Positions 1-6,260 of a DNA stretch of 7,824 nucleotides are shown here, in pieces. Origin of the DNA: an uncultured Clostridia bacterium (GTDB lineage Bacteria > Bacillota > Clostridia > Lachnospirales > Anaerotignaceae). How positions within the stretch are numbered: the first letter of the stretch is position 1; each line of letters opens with the position of its first letter. The translations under genes were made by a program, and so were the position numbers. The notes beneath the pieces are model-generated. The model ran no database searches. It was not told the origin of the DNA and was given only the letters and a program-made list of their open reading frames with translations. Location: NCBI GenBank assembly GCA_947036475.1, contig CAMQRG010000094.1, positions 1 to 7,824 on the forward strand, in the 5' to 3' direction.

Positions 1-115
1 AGATAGAAAAAGCCAGAAAAGCTATAAATTCAGGGAAAACAGGTCTTTTTCTGCCTTTTGCATATTCATTTTCATTCTTAATAAAAAATTTCTATATTCT
101 GCATAAAAATTGCAC

Positions 116-161
116 AAAAAAGACCCGCTACGGCTAAAAAACCATAACGGGAATCTTTTTT
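116..161 (-). terminator. Rho-independent terminator after ispH-rpsA (possibly bidirectional)
   Basis: Read on the minus strand, CCCGTTATGG (142-151) pairs with CCGTAGCGGG (124-133) over 10 bp including two G-T wobbles, with a T-rich loop. The stem is flanked by an A-run on the 5' side and TCTTTTTT on the 3' side. It lies about 50 nt after the rpsA stop codon and closes the operon. The plus strand also ends in a T-run, so the hairpin could stop transcription from the left as well. The 115 bp to its left are AT-rich and hold no supportable gene. Confidence 0.9.
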
Positions 162-209
162 ATGCAAATTTACCCTCTTGCCAGAGGCTTATCTTCCCGT
201 CAGAGAGGC

Positions 210-2183
210 TTACTCCTCAACAGGAGCGGCTTCTTCTGCGGGAGCCTCTGCAGGTGCATCAGCCTGTCTCTTGGAAAGGCTGATTTTCTTCTGCTCGGAA
301 TTTACTTCCAGAACCTTCACATTGATGATTTCGCCAACCTTCAGTTCATCTTCAGGCTTCACAACGTGCTTGTTCGCAATCTGGGAAATATGAACCAGAC
401 CATCTACGCCGGGCTCCAGTTCTACGAACGCGCCAAAAGGCACCATACGCACAACCTTGCCTTCCACGATGGAACCAACTGCATATTTGTCCACAGCCAG
501 TTTCCAGGGGTTCATGTTCGCATCTTTCAGGGAAAGGCTGATTTTGCCTTTTTCCTTGTCTACGTCCAGAACGAAAACTTCTACCGCCTGACCTTCTTTC
601 AGAACCTCTCTGGGATTGGAAATTCTGCCCCAGCTCATTTCGGAAATATGAATCAGACCGTCTACACCGCCCAAATCCACAAACGCACCGAAATCTGTCA
701 GTCTGCTTACGGTACCAGTGATCTTGGAGCCTGCTTCGATTGTTTCAAACAATGCTGCACGCTTCGCTGCAATCTCCTGTTCCACAAGAGCCTTTCTCCC
801 GCCGATAATGCGGCGTTTTACCCTGTCCATCTCAATGATGTTGAATTCCAGATCCTGACCCTTGAACACGCTCAGGTCTTCGATAAATCTATTGGAAACC
901 TGGGAAGACGGAATAAATACTCTCACGCCGTTCACCATTGCGATCAGGCCGCCCTTTACAACGTCTGTGACAGTGCCTGTCACAACCGTTTTATCGTTAA
1001 AGGCTGCTTCAATTTCCTCCATGCCCTTCTGTTCTTCGATACGCTTTCTGGACAGGAGTACATTTCCGTCGCCATCGTTCACGCGAACAACGAATACTTC
1101 GATCTCATCGCCAGGCTGAACTGTCTTGCTGGGAACTACTGTGACATCTCTGCTGAACTCGCCTCTGGGGATAATACCATCAGATTTGAAGCCCAGGTTT
1201 ACGGAAACTTCCTCGTTCACAACCTGAATCACAGTGCCTTTTACAACATCACCTGTGTGCAGGGTTACGAGGGATTCTTCCAACATCTGTTCAAATGTCG
1301 CTTCCTCACTTCCTCCTAAATTTTGTACTGCATTGTCAAATGCTTCGCTCATAGTAACAACTACCTCCTTAATTATTGCAGGCGGTGTAGACGCACCTGC
1401 AGTTATTCCTATTCTATCACCGTTTGTAAAAAGATTCAACAGCAAATCGCAATTTGTTTCAATATGAAAGGTATTCCTGCAATTTTTTGCACATATTTCC
1501 ACCAGTTTTTGTGTATTTGAACTATTTTTGTCGCCTATAACAATCATTTTGTCCACATTTTTGGATAAAATGACAGCTTCGGCCTGCCGTTTTTCCGTTG
1601 CGGAACAGATCGTCTGGTATACTTTTGGATAGATTGCGCGTTTTTCCAAAATTTTCAGCATCTCATTCAGCCTGCTCTGCCGGAACGTTGTCTGTACCAC
1701 AAGGGCATAATCCGTCCCATCGGAAAGTTCCGCCGTTTCCGCCCCCTGCGGGCTGCCAAGTATCACCGCACTGTTTCCGCACCAGCCGTTGATTCCGATG
1801 ACCTCAGGGTGTGTTTTGTCCCCTACTATGATAATCGCTTTGCCCTGCTCCCATTCCTCACACACAATATTATGTATTTTCTGTACAAAAGGACATGTGC
1901 CGTCCACAAGCTCTGCGCCTCTTTCCTGCAGCTGCTCATAAATCGTCCGCCCAACGCCATGCGAACGGATTACAACTGTGCCTTCCTCTATTTCTTCAGG
2001 GCTTTCGATAATCCGCAGCCCCTTTTTCTCCAAATCGCCCGTTACTTCCTTGTTATGTATCAGCGGGCCATAGCTGTAAAGCGGCTTTTCCCGCCCCTTT
2101 GCCAGCTCCGCATAGGCCATGTCTATCGCCCGCTTCACGCCAAAGCAGAACCCCGCCGATTCCGCCACCTGTACCCTGCTCAT
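210..2183 (-). CDS. ispH-rpsA: Bifunctional 4-hydroxy-3-methylbut-2-enyl diphosphate reductase / 30S ribosomal protein S1
   Basis: This is a 657-residue fusion. Residues 1 to about 277 are IspH, the last enzyme of the MEP isoprenoid pathway, which reduces HMBPP to IPP and DMAPP with an iron-sulfur cluster. Visible IspH signatures are the cluster cysteines C13 (GFCFGVKRA), C97 (DGTCPFVQK) and C193 (TICSATEKRQ), histidines H43, H75 and H125, E127 (HPEV), and the substrate-binding SSN and AGAST motifs near 221-266. Residues 278-657 are a four-domain S1 protein, with S1 repeats at about 308-380, 398-464, 484-553 and 569-639. Repeats 3 and 4 carry the classic FGAFV...DGL(I/V)HIS pattern. The tail is acidic and Ala/Pro-rich. 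Four S1 domains is usual for low-GC Gram-positives, against six in E. coli. The ATG start overlaps the plsC stop by 4 nt (ATGA) and has AAGGTG 5 nt upstream. Such fusions are known in Clostridia. Codon 278 has its own strong ribosome binding site, so the S1 part may also be made alone. Confidence 0.96.
   Translation of the reverse strand: MSRVQVAESAGFCFGVKRAIDMAYAELAKGREKPLYSYGPLIHNKEVTGDLEKKGLRIIESPEEIEEGTVVIRSHGVGRTIYEQLQERGAELVDGTCPFVQKIHNIVCEEWEQGKAIIIVGDKTHPEVIGINGWCGNSAVILGSPQGAETAELSDGTDYALVVQTTFRQSRLNEMLKILEKRAIYPKVYQTICSATEKRQAEAVILSKNVDKMIVIGDKNSSNTQKLVEICAKNCRNTFHIETNCDLLLNLFTNGDRIGITAGASTPPAIIKEVVVTMSEAFDNAVQNLGGSEEATFEQMLEESLVTLHTGDVVKGTVIQVVNEEVSVNLGFKSDGIIPRGEFSRDVTVVPSKTVQPGDEIEVFVVRVNDGDGNVLLSRKRIEEQKGMEEIEAAFNDKTVVTGTVTDVVKGGLIAMVNGVRVFIPSSQVSNRFIEDLSVFKGQDLEFNIIEMDRVKRRIIGGRKALVEQEIAAKRAALFETIEAGSKITGTVSRLTDFGAFVDLGGVDGLIHISEMSWGRISNPREVLKEGQAVEVFVLDVDKEKGKISLSLKDANMNPWKLAVDKYAVGSIVEGKVVRMVPFGAFVELEPGVDGLVHISQIANKHVVKPEDELKVGEIINVKVLEVNSEQKKISLSKRQADAPAEAPAEEAAPVEE
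1350..1370 (-). promoter_or_regulatory. rpsA: Internal Shine-Dalgarno and ATG for a free ribosomal protein S1
   Basis: Inside ispH-rpsA, exactly at the domain boundary, a perfect AAGGAGGT (1363-1370) sits 10 nt before an in-frame ATG (1350-1352, codon 278, protein start MSEAFDNAV). It is a better match to the anti-Shine-Dalgarno than the site in front of the whole fusion (AAGGTG). Initiation here would give a 380-residue S1 protein with four S1 domains, the normal Firmicutes form. The motif encodes Lys-Glu-Val in the fusion frame, so coding constraint alone could explain part of it. Its position at the junction argues for function. Confidence 0.7.
1378..1400 (-). promoter_or_regulatory. Small hairpin just upstream of the internal rpsA ribosome binding site
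   Basis: On the minus strand GCAGG (1396-1400) pairs with CCTGC (1378-1382), and an inner TG/CA pair can extend the stem past a two-base bulge. The stem ends 7 nt before the internal AAGGAGGT. If the internal promoter is used, this would be a leader hairpin and a possible site for S1 to control its own synthesis. That role is inference, and the stem is short enough to be chance. Confidence 0.3.
1411..1439 (-). promoter_or_regulatory. Candidate internal promoter for rpsA within ispH
   Basis: TTGAAT (-35, 1434-1439) and TAGAAT (-10, 1411-1416) are separated by exactly 17 nt. These match the sigma-A consensus at 4 of 6 and 5 of 6 positions. The expected start near 1404 would give a leader of about 50 nt before the internal rpsA ATG. 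The site lies in the coding sequence for the last part of IspH, so a chance match in an AT-rich stretch is possible. The ordered succession of promoter, hairpin, ribosome binding site and ATG at the domain junction supports it. Confidence 0.5.
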
Positions 2184-2770
2184 TCCTTCACCTTCATCTC
2201 GTTGACTTTTGCCATAATCTTTCCGGTAATTTCTTCCAGCTTATCCGTCGTCACGCGGATATCGCGGTATTCTTCCAGCCACATCGGTTCCCCAAAACAG
2301 ACCGTAATTTTCCCCCTGAATTTATATTTTCCGCTGATGGCAATGGGAATCACCGGCGCATTGCCTTTCAGCGCGAACATCGCAACGCCCGCTTTCGCAG
2401 CCTTTTCCTCGCCTTCCTTCACACGCGTCCCTTCCGCGAAAATCCCCAGCATTTCCCCCTCCTTCAATGTTTTTACCGCCGTTTTGAAGGATTTCATATC
2501 CATCGCCGCCTCCCTGTCTACCGGAAAGGCTTTCAGCGCATACAATAATTTCGCAAACAGCCTGTTCTGGAATAATTCCTTTTTTGCAATAAAACGGGGC
2601 AGCCTGTCCAGAAACGCCGCCATCGTCAGCGGGTCATAGTTGCTGATATGGTTGCAGCAAAGCACCGCCGCACCCTCCTTCGGCACGTTCTCCATACCAA
2701 TAAATTCCATCTTGAACATGATTTTATAATAGATGCGCACCAGCGTCCGTACAAAATAATACACCCACAT
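2180..2770 (-). CDS. plsC: Lysophospholipid acyltransferase (1-acyl-sn-glycerol-3-phosphate acyltransferase family)
   Basis: This PlsC-family enzyme very likely acylates lysophosphatidic acid to phosphatidic acid at the inner membrane face, the second acylation in phospholipid synthesis. In numbering from the upstream GTG at 2779, the four acyltransferase blocks are NHISNYDPL (catalytic H44 and D49), the FPVDRE block near 85-90, FAEGTR near 114-119 (glycerophosphate binding) and the APVIPIAI block near 141-148. The N-terminus, rich in aromatic and hydrophobic residues, fits a membrane-associated helix. I prefer the ATG at 2770 (196 residues) because GAGGTG lies 6 nt before it. The alternative GTG at 2777-2779 would overlap the cmk stop and add three residues. 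The gene ends in a 4-nt overlap with ispH-rpsA, so translation is probably coupled. The order cmk-plsC-ispH/rpsA is typical of Clostridia. Confidence 0.93.
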   Translation of the reverse strand: MWVYYFVRTLVRIYYKIMFKMEFIGMENVPKEGAAVLCCNHISNYDPLTMAAFLDRLPRFIAKKELFQNRLFAKLLYALKAFPVDREAAMDMKSFKTAVKTLKEGEMLGIFAEGTRVKEGEEKAAKAGVAMFALKGNAPVIPIAISGKYKFRGKITVCFGEPMWLEEYRDIRVTTDKLEEITGKIMAKVNEMKVKE

Positions 2771-2775
2771 CTCTC

Positions 2776-3444
2776 TCACCTCAACTTTTCCGCCTCTGCC
2801 AGAATCGCCTGCACAACTTCCTCCGCGCTCATTCCTGTGGAATCCAGCAATATCGCGTCCTTCGCCATACGCAGAGGACTGTGTTCGCGGTTTTTGTCCG
2901 CTTCGTCACGCTGGCGTATTTTTTCCATCACCTCAGAGAGTTCCTCTGTTTTTCCCTGCTCAAGCAGTTCACCCTGCCGCCGTCTTGCCCGTTCCTCAAC
3001 GCCTGCGTCCAGATAAATTTTCAGTTCCGCATCTGGCAGAACAACAGTGCCGATATCCCGCCCATCCATTACGACGGAATATTTCCGCGCCAGTTCCTGC
3101 TGTATCTCTACCAGCCGCTCCCGCACCTTCCGGAACGCGGCAACATCTGATGCACCCTTTCCGATTTCCGGCGTGCGGATTTCCGCAGTCACATCTTTTT
3201 CGTCTAAAAAAATGCGCTGGCCGCCCTGTCCCGGCTCAATTCGCATATCAATTCCATTCAAAACAGACAGCGCCGCCGCTTCATCTGATACAGAAACACC
3301 CGTCCTCATGCACGCCAGCGCAACCGTCCGGTACATTGCCCCAGTATCCACGTAAACCATGCCCAGCCGTTTGGCCACTTCCTTCGCCGCTGTGCTTTTC
3401 CCCGACCCCGCAGGCCCGTCTATCGCTATGGCAAACCGTTCCAT
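2776..3444 (-). CDS. cmk: (d)CMP kinase (cytidylate kinase)
   Basis: This 222-residue cytosolic kinase transfers phosphate from ATP to CMP or dCMP to make CDP or dCDP for RNA, DNA and CDP-lipid synthesis. The P-loop GPAGSGKST lies at residues 10-18, followed by the substrate-site stretch YVDTGAMYR (31-39). The family signature VMDGRDIGTVVLPDAELK is at about 125-142, and the lid and C-terminal motif RDEADKNREHSPL is at about 179-191. Length is normal. The ATG at 3444 has AGGAGG 7 nt upstream (3452-3457), which overlaps the stop codon of the preceding oxidoreductase. The gap between the two genes is 12 nt. The stop codon lies inside the ribosome-binding region of plsC, so the genes are cotranscribed. 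Confidence 0.97.
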   Translation of the reverse strand: MERFAIAIDGPAGSGKSTAAKEVAKRLGMVYVDTGAMYRTVALACMRTGVSVSDEAAALSVLNGIDMRIEPGQGGQRIFLDEKDVTAEIRTPEIGKGASDVAAFRKVRERLVEIQQELARKYSVVMDGRDIGTVVLPDAELKIYLDAGVEERARRRQGELLEQGKTEELSEVMEKIRQRDEADKNREHSPLRMAKDAILLDSTGMSAEEVVQAILAEAEKLR

Positions 3445-3456
3445 TTCCGTTCCTCC

Positions 3457-4704
3457 TCATTCCGCTCCGCAGATACAGTCCCCCGCAGCGTAGCCTGTGG
3501 AAAACGCAATCTGCAAATTAAAACCGCCTGTATATCCATCTACGTCCAGCACTTCGCCCGCAAAATGCAGGTTTTCCACAAATTTGCTTTCCATCGTAGA
3601 AGGGTCAATTTCGTCCACGCAGACCCCGCCGCAGGTAATGACAGCCTCCGGATACCCCATTGTTCCCGTCACAGTCAGCGGCAAAGCCTTCAACAGCCCG
3701 CAGAGCCGTTTCCGTTCCTCTTTTGTCACATTGTTGACCTTTTTCGCCGGGTCAATCTCGGAAAGCTCCACCATAACAGGTATCAGTTTTTTCGGCAGCA
3801 AATCTTCCAGCGCATTTGTAAAATCCCGATTGGCGTATTTCCCAAAATCCCGCAGGAGCCTTGCGTCCAGCTTTTTTTCGTCCATTGCCGGTTTTAAGTC
3901 AATCAAAAGGCGGCAGTTCTCCTCTCCGGAAGCCAGCAGGCAACGGCTTGCGCTCAGTATCACAGGGCCGGAAACGCCATAATGCGTGAACAGCATTTCG
4001 CCAAATTCCTCATATATCTTTTTACCCCTGCCGTTCAGCAGCCTGACAGAAACATTCCGCAGACTCAGCCCCATCAGACGGGCGCACCATTCCTCCGCCG
4101 TTTTCAGCGGCACAAGGGAGGGCTTCTGCTTTATGACCGAATGTCCTGCTGCCTTTGCGAAACGGTACCCGTCGCCAGTGGAGCCCGTCGCGGGATAGGA
4201 AAGCCCTCCCGTCGCAACAATTACACCGTCCGCACGTTCTTCTCGTCCGTTTTTCAACCGCACGCCGCACGCCCTGCCATTTTCCGTCAGTATGCTTTCC
4301 ACAGGACTCTCCAGATGCAGCCACACGCCGCCTTTTTTCAGGTATTTTTCCAACGCAAGCACAACGTCCAGCGAACGGTCGGAAACCGGAAACACGCGCC
4401 GCCCGCGTTCCACCTTCAGCGGCAGCCCCAGCCCCTCAAAAAAAGCCTGCAAACCATAGCTGTCCAGCCGGTAAAACGCGCTGTAAAGAAAATACGGATT
4501 GCCCGGGATATTTTCCAGAAGGGTATCCACATCACAGTCGTTCGTGACATTGCAGCGTCCCTTCCCCGTTATCAGCAGCTTTTTTCCCAGCCTGTTGTTT
4601 TTTTCGTATAAATGCACCTCATGCCCGCGTTCCGCCGCGCGCCCTGCCGCCATGAGCCCTGCCGCGCCGCCGCCGACTACGAGTATTTTCGTCTTTCTGC
4701 CCAT
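3457..4704 (-). CDS. HI0933/BaiN-family NAD(P)/FAD-dependent oxidoreductase
   Basis: This is a 415-residue flavoprotein. An N-terminal Rossmann dinucleotide-binding motif VGGGAAGLMAA lies at residues 10-20, with the acidic E34 ending strand 2. The family hallmark GKKLLITGKGRCNVTN follows at 40-55, then GRRVFPVSDRS at 101-111 and the ATGGLSYPATGSTGDGY block at 164-180. The C-terminal FAD-contacting stretch from FAGEVLDVDG to GYAAG spans about 381-408. Members are annotated as HI0933-like or aminoacetone-oxidase-family flavoproteins, and BaiN of Clostridium scindens belongs here. The substrate cannot be read from the sequence. I chose the ATG at 4704 because GGGAG lies 6 nt upstream. A TTG at 4722 would add six residues without a visible site. 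The start lies one base after the stop of the upstream phosphatase, indicating coupled translation. Confidence 0.92.
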   Translation of the reverse strand: MGRKTKILVVGGGAAGLMAAGRAAERGHEVHLYEKNNRLGKKLLITGKGRCNVTNDCDVDTLLENIPGNPYFLYSAFYRLDSYGLQAFFEGLGLPLKVERGRRVFPVSDRSLDVVLALEKYLKKGGVWLHLESPVESILTENGRACGVRLKNGREERADGVIVATGGLSYPATGSTGDGYRFAKAAGHSVIKQKPSLVPLKTAEEWCARLMGLSLRNVSVRLLNGRGKKIYEEFGEMLFTHYGVSGPVILSASRCLLASGEENCRLLIDLKPAMDEKKLDARLLRDFGKYANRDFTNALEDLLPKKLIPVMVELSEIDPAKKVNNVTKEERKRLCGLLKALPLTVTGTMGYPEAVITCGGVCVDEIDPSTMESKFVENLHFAGEVLDVDGYTGGFNLQIAFSTGYAAGDCICGAE

Positions 4705-4705
4705 A

Positions 4706-5350
4706 TCATTCTCCCGTTCCAAAAAGCTCTGACAGCTCCAAATGCGCCTTGTCGTTCAACGTCATCAGGAGCCGCCGCCCGTCCTCCGCAATATCCAGCA
4801 TGGTAATGGAGGTATTTGTCATCCATGTCTTACGGTAAAAATGAATGTCCATGCCGAGCAAAGCAACCAACAGCACCCGCAGCAGACCGCCATGCGAAAC
4901 AATCGCCACATTCTGTCCCTTATGTTTCTGCTCCAACGCTTCAAACCCCGGTACGGTACGCCGAATCACATTCTGGAAGGAGCCTTCCCCCGGCATGGGG
5001 TAAGAAAACGGGTCATCGAAAAAATCCGTATAGGCTTTCCCGTATTTTTCAGAAAGCTGGGCAATGGTAAAACCTTCCCATTCCCCGAAATTGATTTCCT
5101 TAAAATGCTCGTCCACGATAGGCGTAAGGCCCTTGGCCCTTGCCAGCGGCTCTGCCGTCGCAATGGCGCGCTTCAGCGGAGAAACGTAAACGGCGTCCAG
5201 CGGCATATGCCGGAACCGCAGTCCCAAAAGCCTTGCCTGCTCCCTGCCTGCATCATTCAGTTCAATATCCGTCCAGCCCTGATATTTCCCGCCTTTATTC
5301 CAATCCGTTTCCCCGTGGCGGATGAGGTAAAACCTTGTCTTTTTTTCCAT
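4706..5350 (-). CDS. Histidine phosphatase family protein (phosphoglycerate mutase-like)
   Basis: This is a 214-residue branch-1 histidine phosphatase. The phosphorylated histidine is H12 in LIRHGETDWN. The other active-site residues seen are R11, R61 (VSPLKRA), E85 (KEINFGEWEG) and H153 (VSHGG), so the catalytic set is complete. The family includes cofactor-dependent phosphoglycerate mutases, alpha-ribazole phosphatases (CobC) and broad phosphatases. At this length, and without cobalamin genes nearby, a general phosphatase is as likely as any, and the substrate is unknown. The ATG at 5350 is preceded by an AGGAAGGA stretch. It is the first gene after the promoter at 5385-5413, and its stop lies one base from the start of the next gene. 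Confidence 0.92.
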   Translation of the reverse strand: MEKKTRFYLIRHGETDWNKGGKYQGWTDIELNDAGREQARLLGLRFRHMPLDAVYVSPLKRAIATAEPLARAKGLTPIVDEHFKEINFGEWEGFTIAQLSEKYGKAYTDFFDDPFSYPMPGEGSFQNVIRRTVPGFEALEQKHKGQNVAIVSHGGLLRVLLVALLGMDIHFYRKTWMTNTSITMLDIAEDGRRLLMTLNDKAHLELSELFGTGE

Positions 5351-5384
5351 AAATCCGTTCCTTCCTCGTTTCGGTCTTTCCCCT

Positions 5385-5413
5385 ATTATACGTTATCCCA
5401 CAGGGCGTTGCAA
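5385..5413 (-). promoter_or_regulatory. Sigma-A type promoter for the phosphatase to ispH-rpsA operon
   Basis: A perfect TATAAT (-10, 5385-5390) follows TTGCAA (-35, 5408-5413, 4 of 6 consensus) at a 17-nt spacing. It lies in the 121-bp gap between the 202-residue unknown gene and the phosphatase, about 35 nt before the phosphatase ATG. I saw no convincing terminator ahead of it, so read-through from the rluB group may add to its output. Confidence 0.75.
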
Positions 5414-5471
5414 GGCGTAAAAACCTGTTTCCACCGGATTATCGCAAGCCTCAAGGCGCATCTTTTCCGGC

Positions 5472-6080
5472 TTATTCCTTTGCCACCACCAAGCAGTACT
5501 GCGCTCCTTCGCAGTCCCCCAGTTCCTGCAGAATATCTGACGGAAGCCCTTCTATTCGGTACTCCGTACTGCCTTTTTCGAAAAGCGGTGCAGCCGCCAG
5601 CTTTTCCAGCCGCTCCGGAGTCAGCGCGTCCAATGCAATCTGTTCCTTGCGAACCCTTGGCCGCCCGCAGCCGTCCCCCAGCCACAGGCTCCAGATTTCC
5701 AGTTCTTCCGCCTGTTCCAGATGCTTTTGGATATACGCGATGATATTCCGCGCACGTCCCTCGGAATATCTGCCCCACGCCACCTCTGCCTGATATTTCT
5801 TTTCTGTTTTTATTTCCCAAACGCTGTCGGACAGCTTCAAAATCGAATAATCATCGTCGTATCCGTCCCCGCCGTTTTCTTCCCGCTGCCATTCCTCAAA
5901 CGGGTCTTTATCCTGCCAAAGGACTGTGTCGGGCTTGTCCCTGTCTACGCCGTCCAGCCAATCCGGCAGACGTATTCCTGCCGACTCTGCTTCATTCACA
6001 GAAAGCAGCTTCGTCTGGTAATGCGCATTTTCAACCTTCTCCAGCGGGCAGTCCGATGCAAGGTATATCAAATGGCTCAT
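5472..6080 (-). CDS. Hypothetical protein, 202 residues, unrecognised
   Basis: I do not recognise a named family. The protein is soluble-looking and acidic, with no signal peptide or membrane segment. It begins MSHLIYLASDCPL and has a hydrophobic patch followed by LSVNEAESAGI and LPDWLDGVDRDKPDTVLW (about 38-55). A strongly acidic segment at about 57-77 contains YDDDY. Next come an amphipathic helical stretch (RARNIIAYIQKHLEQ, about 109-123) and an aromatic strand EIWSLWLG (128-135). The last third looks helical and ends in a hydrophobic strand (QYCLVVAKE). The start is well supported by AAGGAGAG 6 to 7 nt before the ATG, and a small gene ends 18 nt upstream. It is a real gene judging from the ribosome binding site, spacing and composition like its neighbours. 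Its function is unknown. Confidence 0.8.
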   Translation of the reverse strand: MSHLIYLASDCPLEKVENAHYQTKLLSVNEAESAGIRLPDWLDGVDRDKPDTVLWQDKDPFEEWQREENGGDGYDDDYSILKLSDSVWEIKTEKKYQAEVAWGRYSEGRARNIIAYIQKHLEQAEELEIWSLWLGDGCGRPRVRKEQIALDALTPERLEKLAAAPLFEKGSTEYRIEGLPSDILQELGDCEGAQYCLVVAKE

Positions 6081-6098
6081 GTCAGCTCTCCTTCCGTG

Positions 6099-6248
6099 TC
6101 ACAGCGGACGCTCCCTGTCAGCCTTCCTCTGCGCTTCGTCCTCCGCCTCCTGCTGTTCCTTTTTCTCTTTCCTTTTTTTCAGTGTATGCAGGACGGCCTC
6201 GCCCACATCGACCGCAGTTTCCACAACATCAAACACATCATCAAGCAT
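6099..6248 (-). CDS. Small protein of 49 residues, unrecognised
   Basis: A short frame starts with MLDDVFDVVE and ends RKADRERPL. A perfect AAGGAGG (6256-6262) lies 7 nt before its ATG (6246-6248). The first base of the upstream rluB stop codon begins that site's overlap, so the two genes are translationally linked. The first 20 residues are acidic and amphipathic (D/V pattern). The remainder is a highly charged Lys/Glu/Gln/Arg helix of coiled-coil type. It has no cysteine, membrane segment or secretion signal. It fills the gap between rluB and the 202-residue gene with an 18-nt spacer. I recognise no family. The strong ribosome binding site and exact fit in the operon are the evidence that it is real. 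Confidence 0.72.
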   Translation of the reverse strand: MLDDVFDVVETAVDVGEAVLHTLKKRKEKKEQQEAEDEAQRKADRERPL

Positions 6249-6260
6249 AGCTTTCCCTCC

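Noticed and set aside
2..190. Possible end of a plus-strand gene at the left edge
   Set aside because: Two plus frames are open for a while, but the stretch is AT-rich and neither translation looks like protein. One runs into the terminator hairpin.
162..1319. Long plus-strand open frame (385 codons) opposite rpsA
   Set aside because: It is the antisense shadow of the S1 domains, has no ribosome binding site, begins in the terminator region, and its translation has no recognisable protein pattern.
5401..5431. ACAGG...CCTGT inverted repeat between the unknown gene and the operon promoter
   Set aside because: A 5-bp stem with a loop of about 20 nt and no T-run is too weak to call a terminator.
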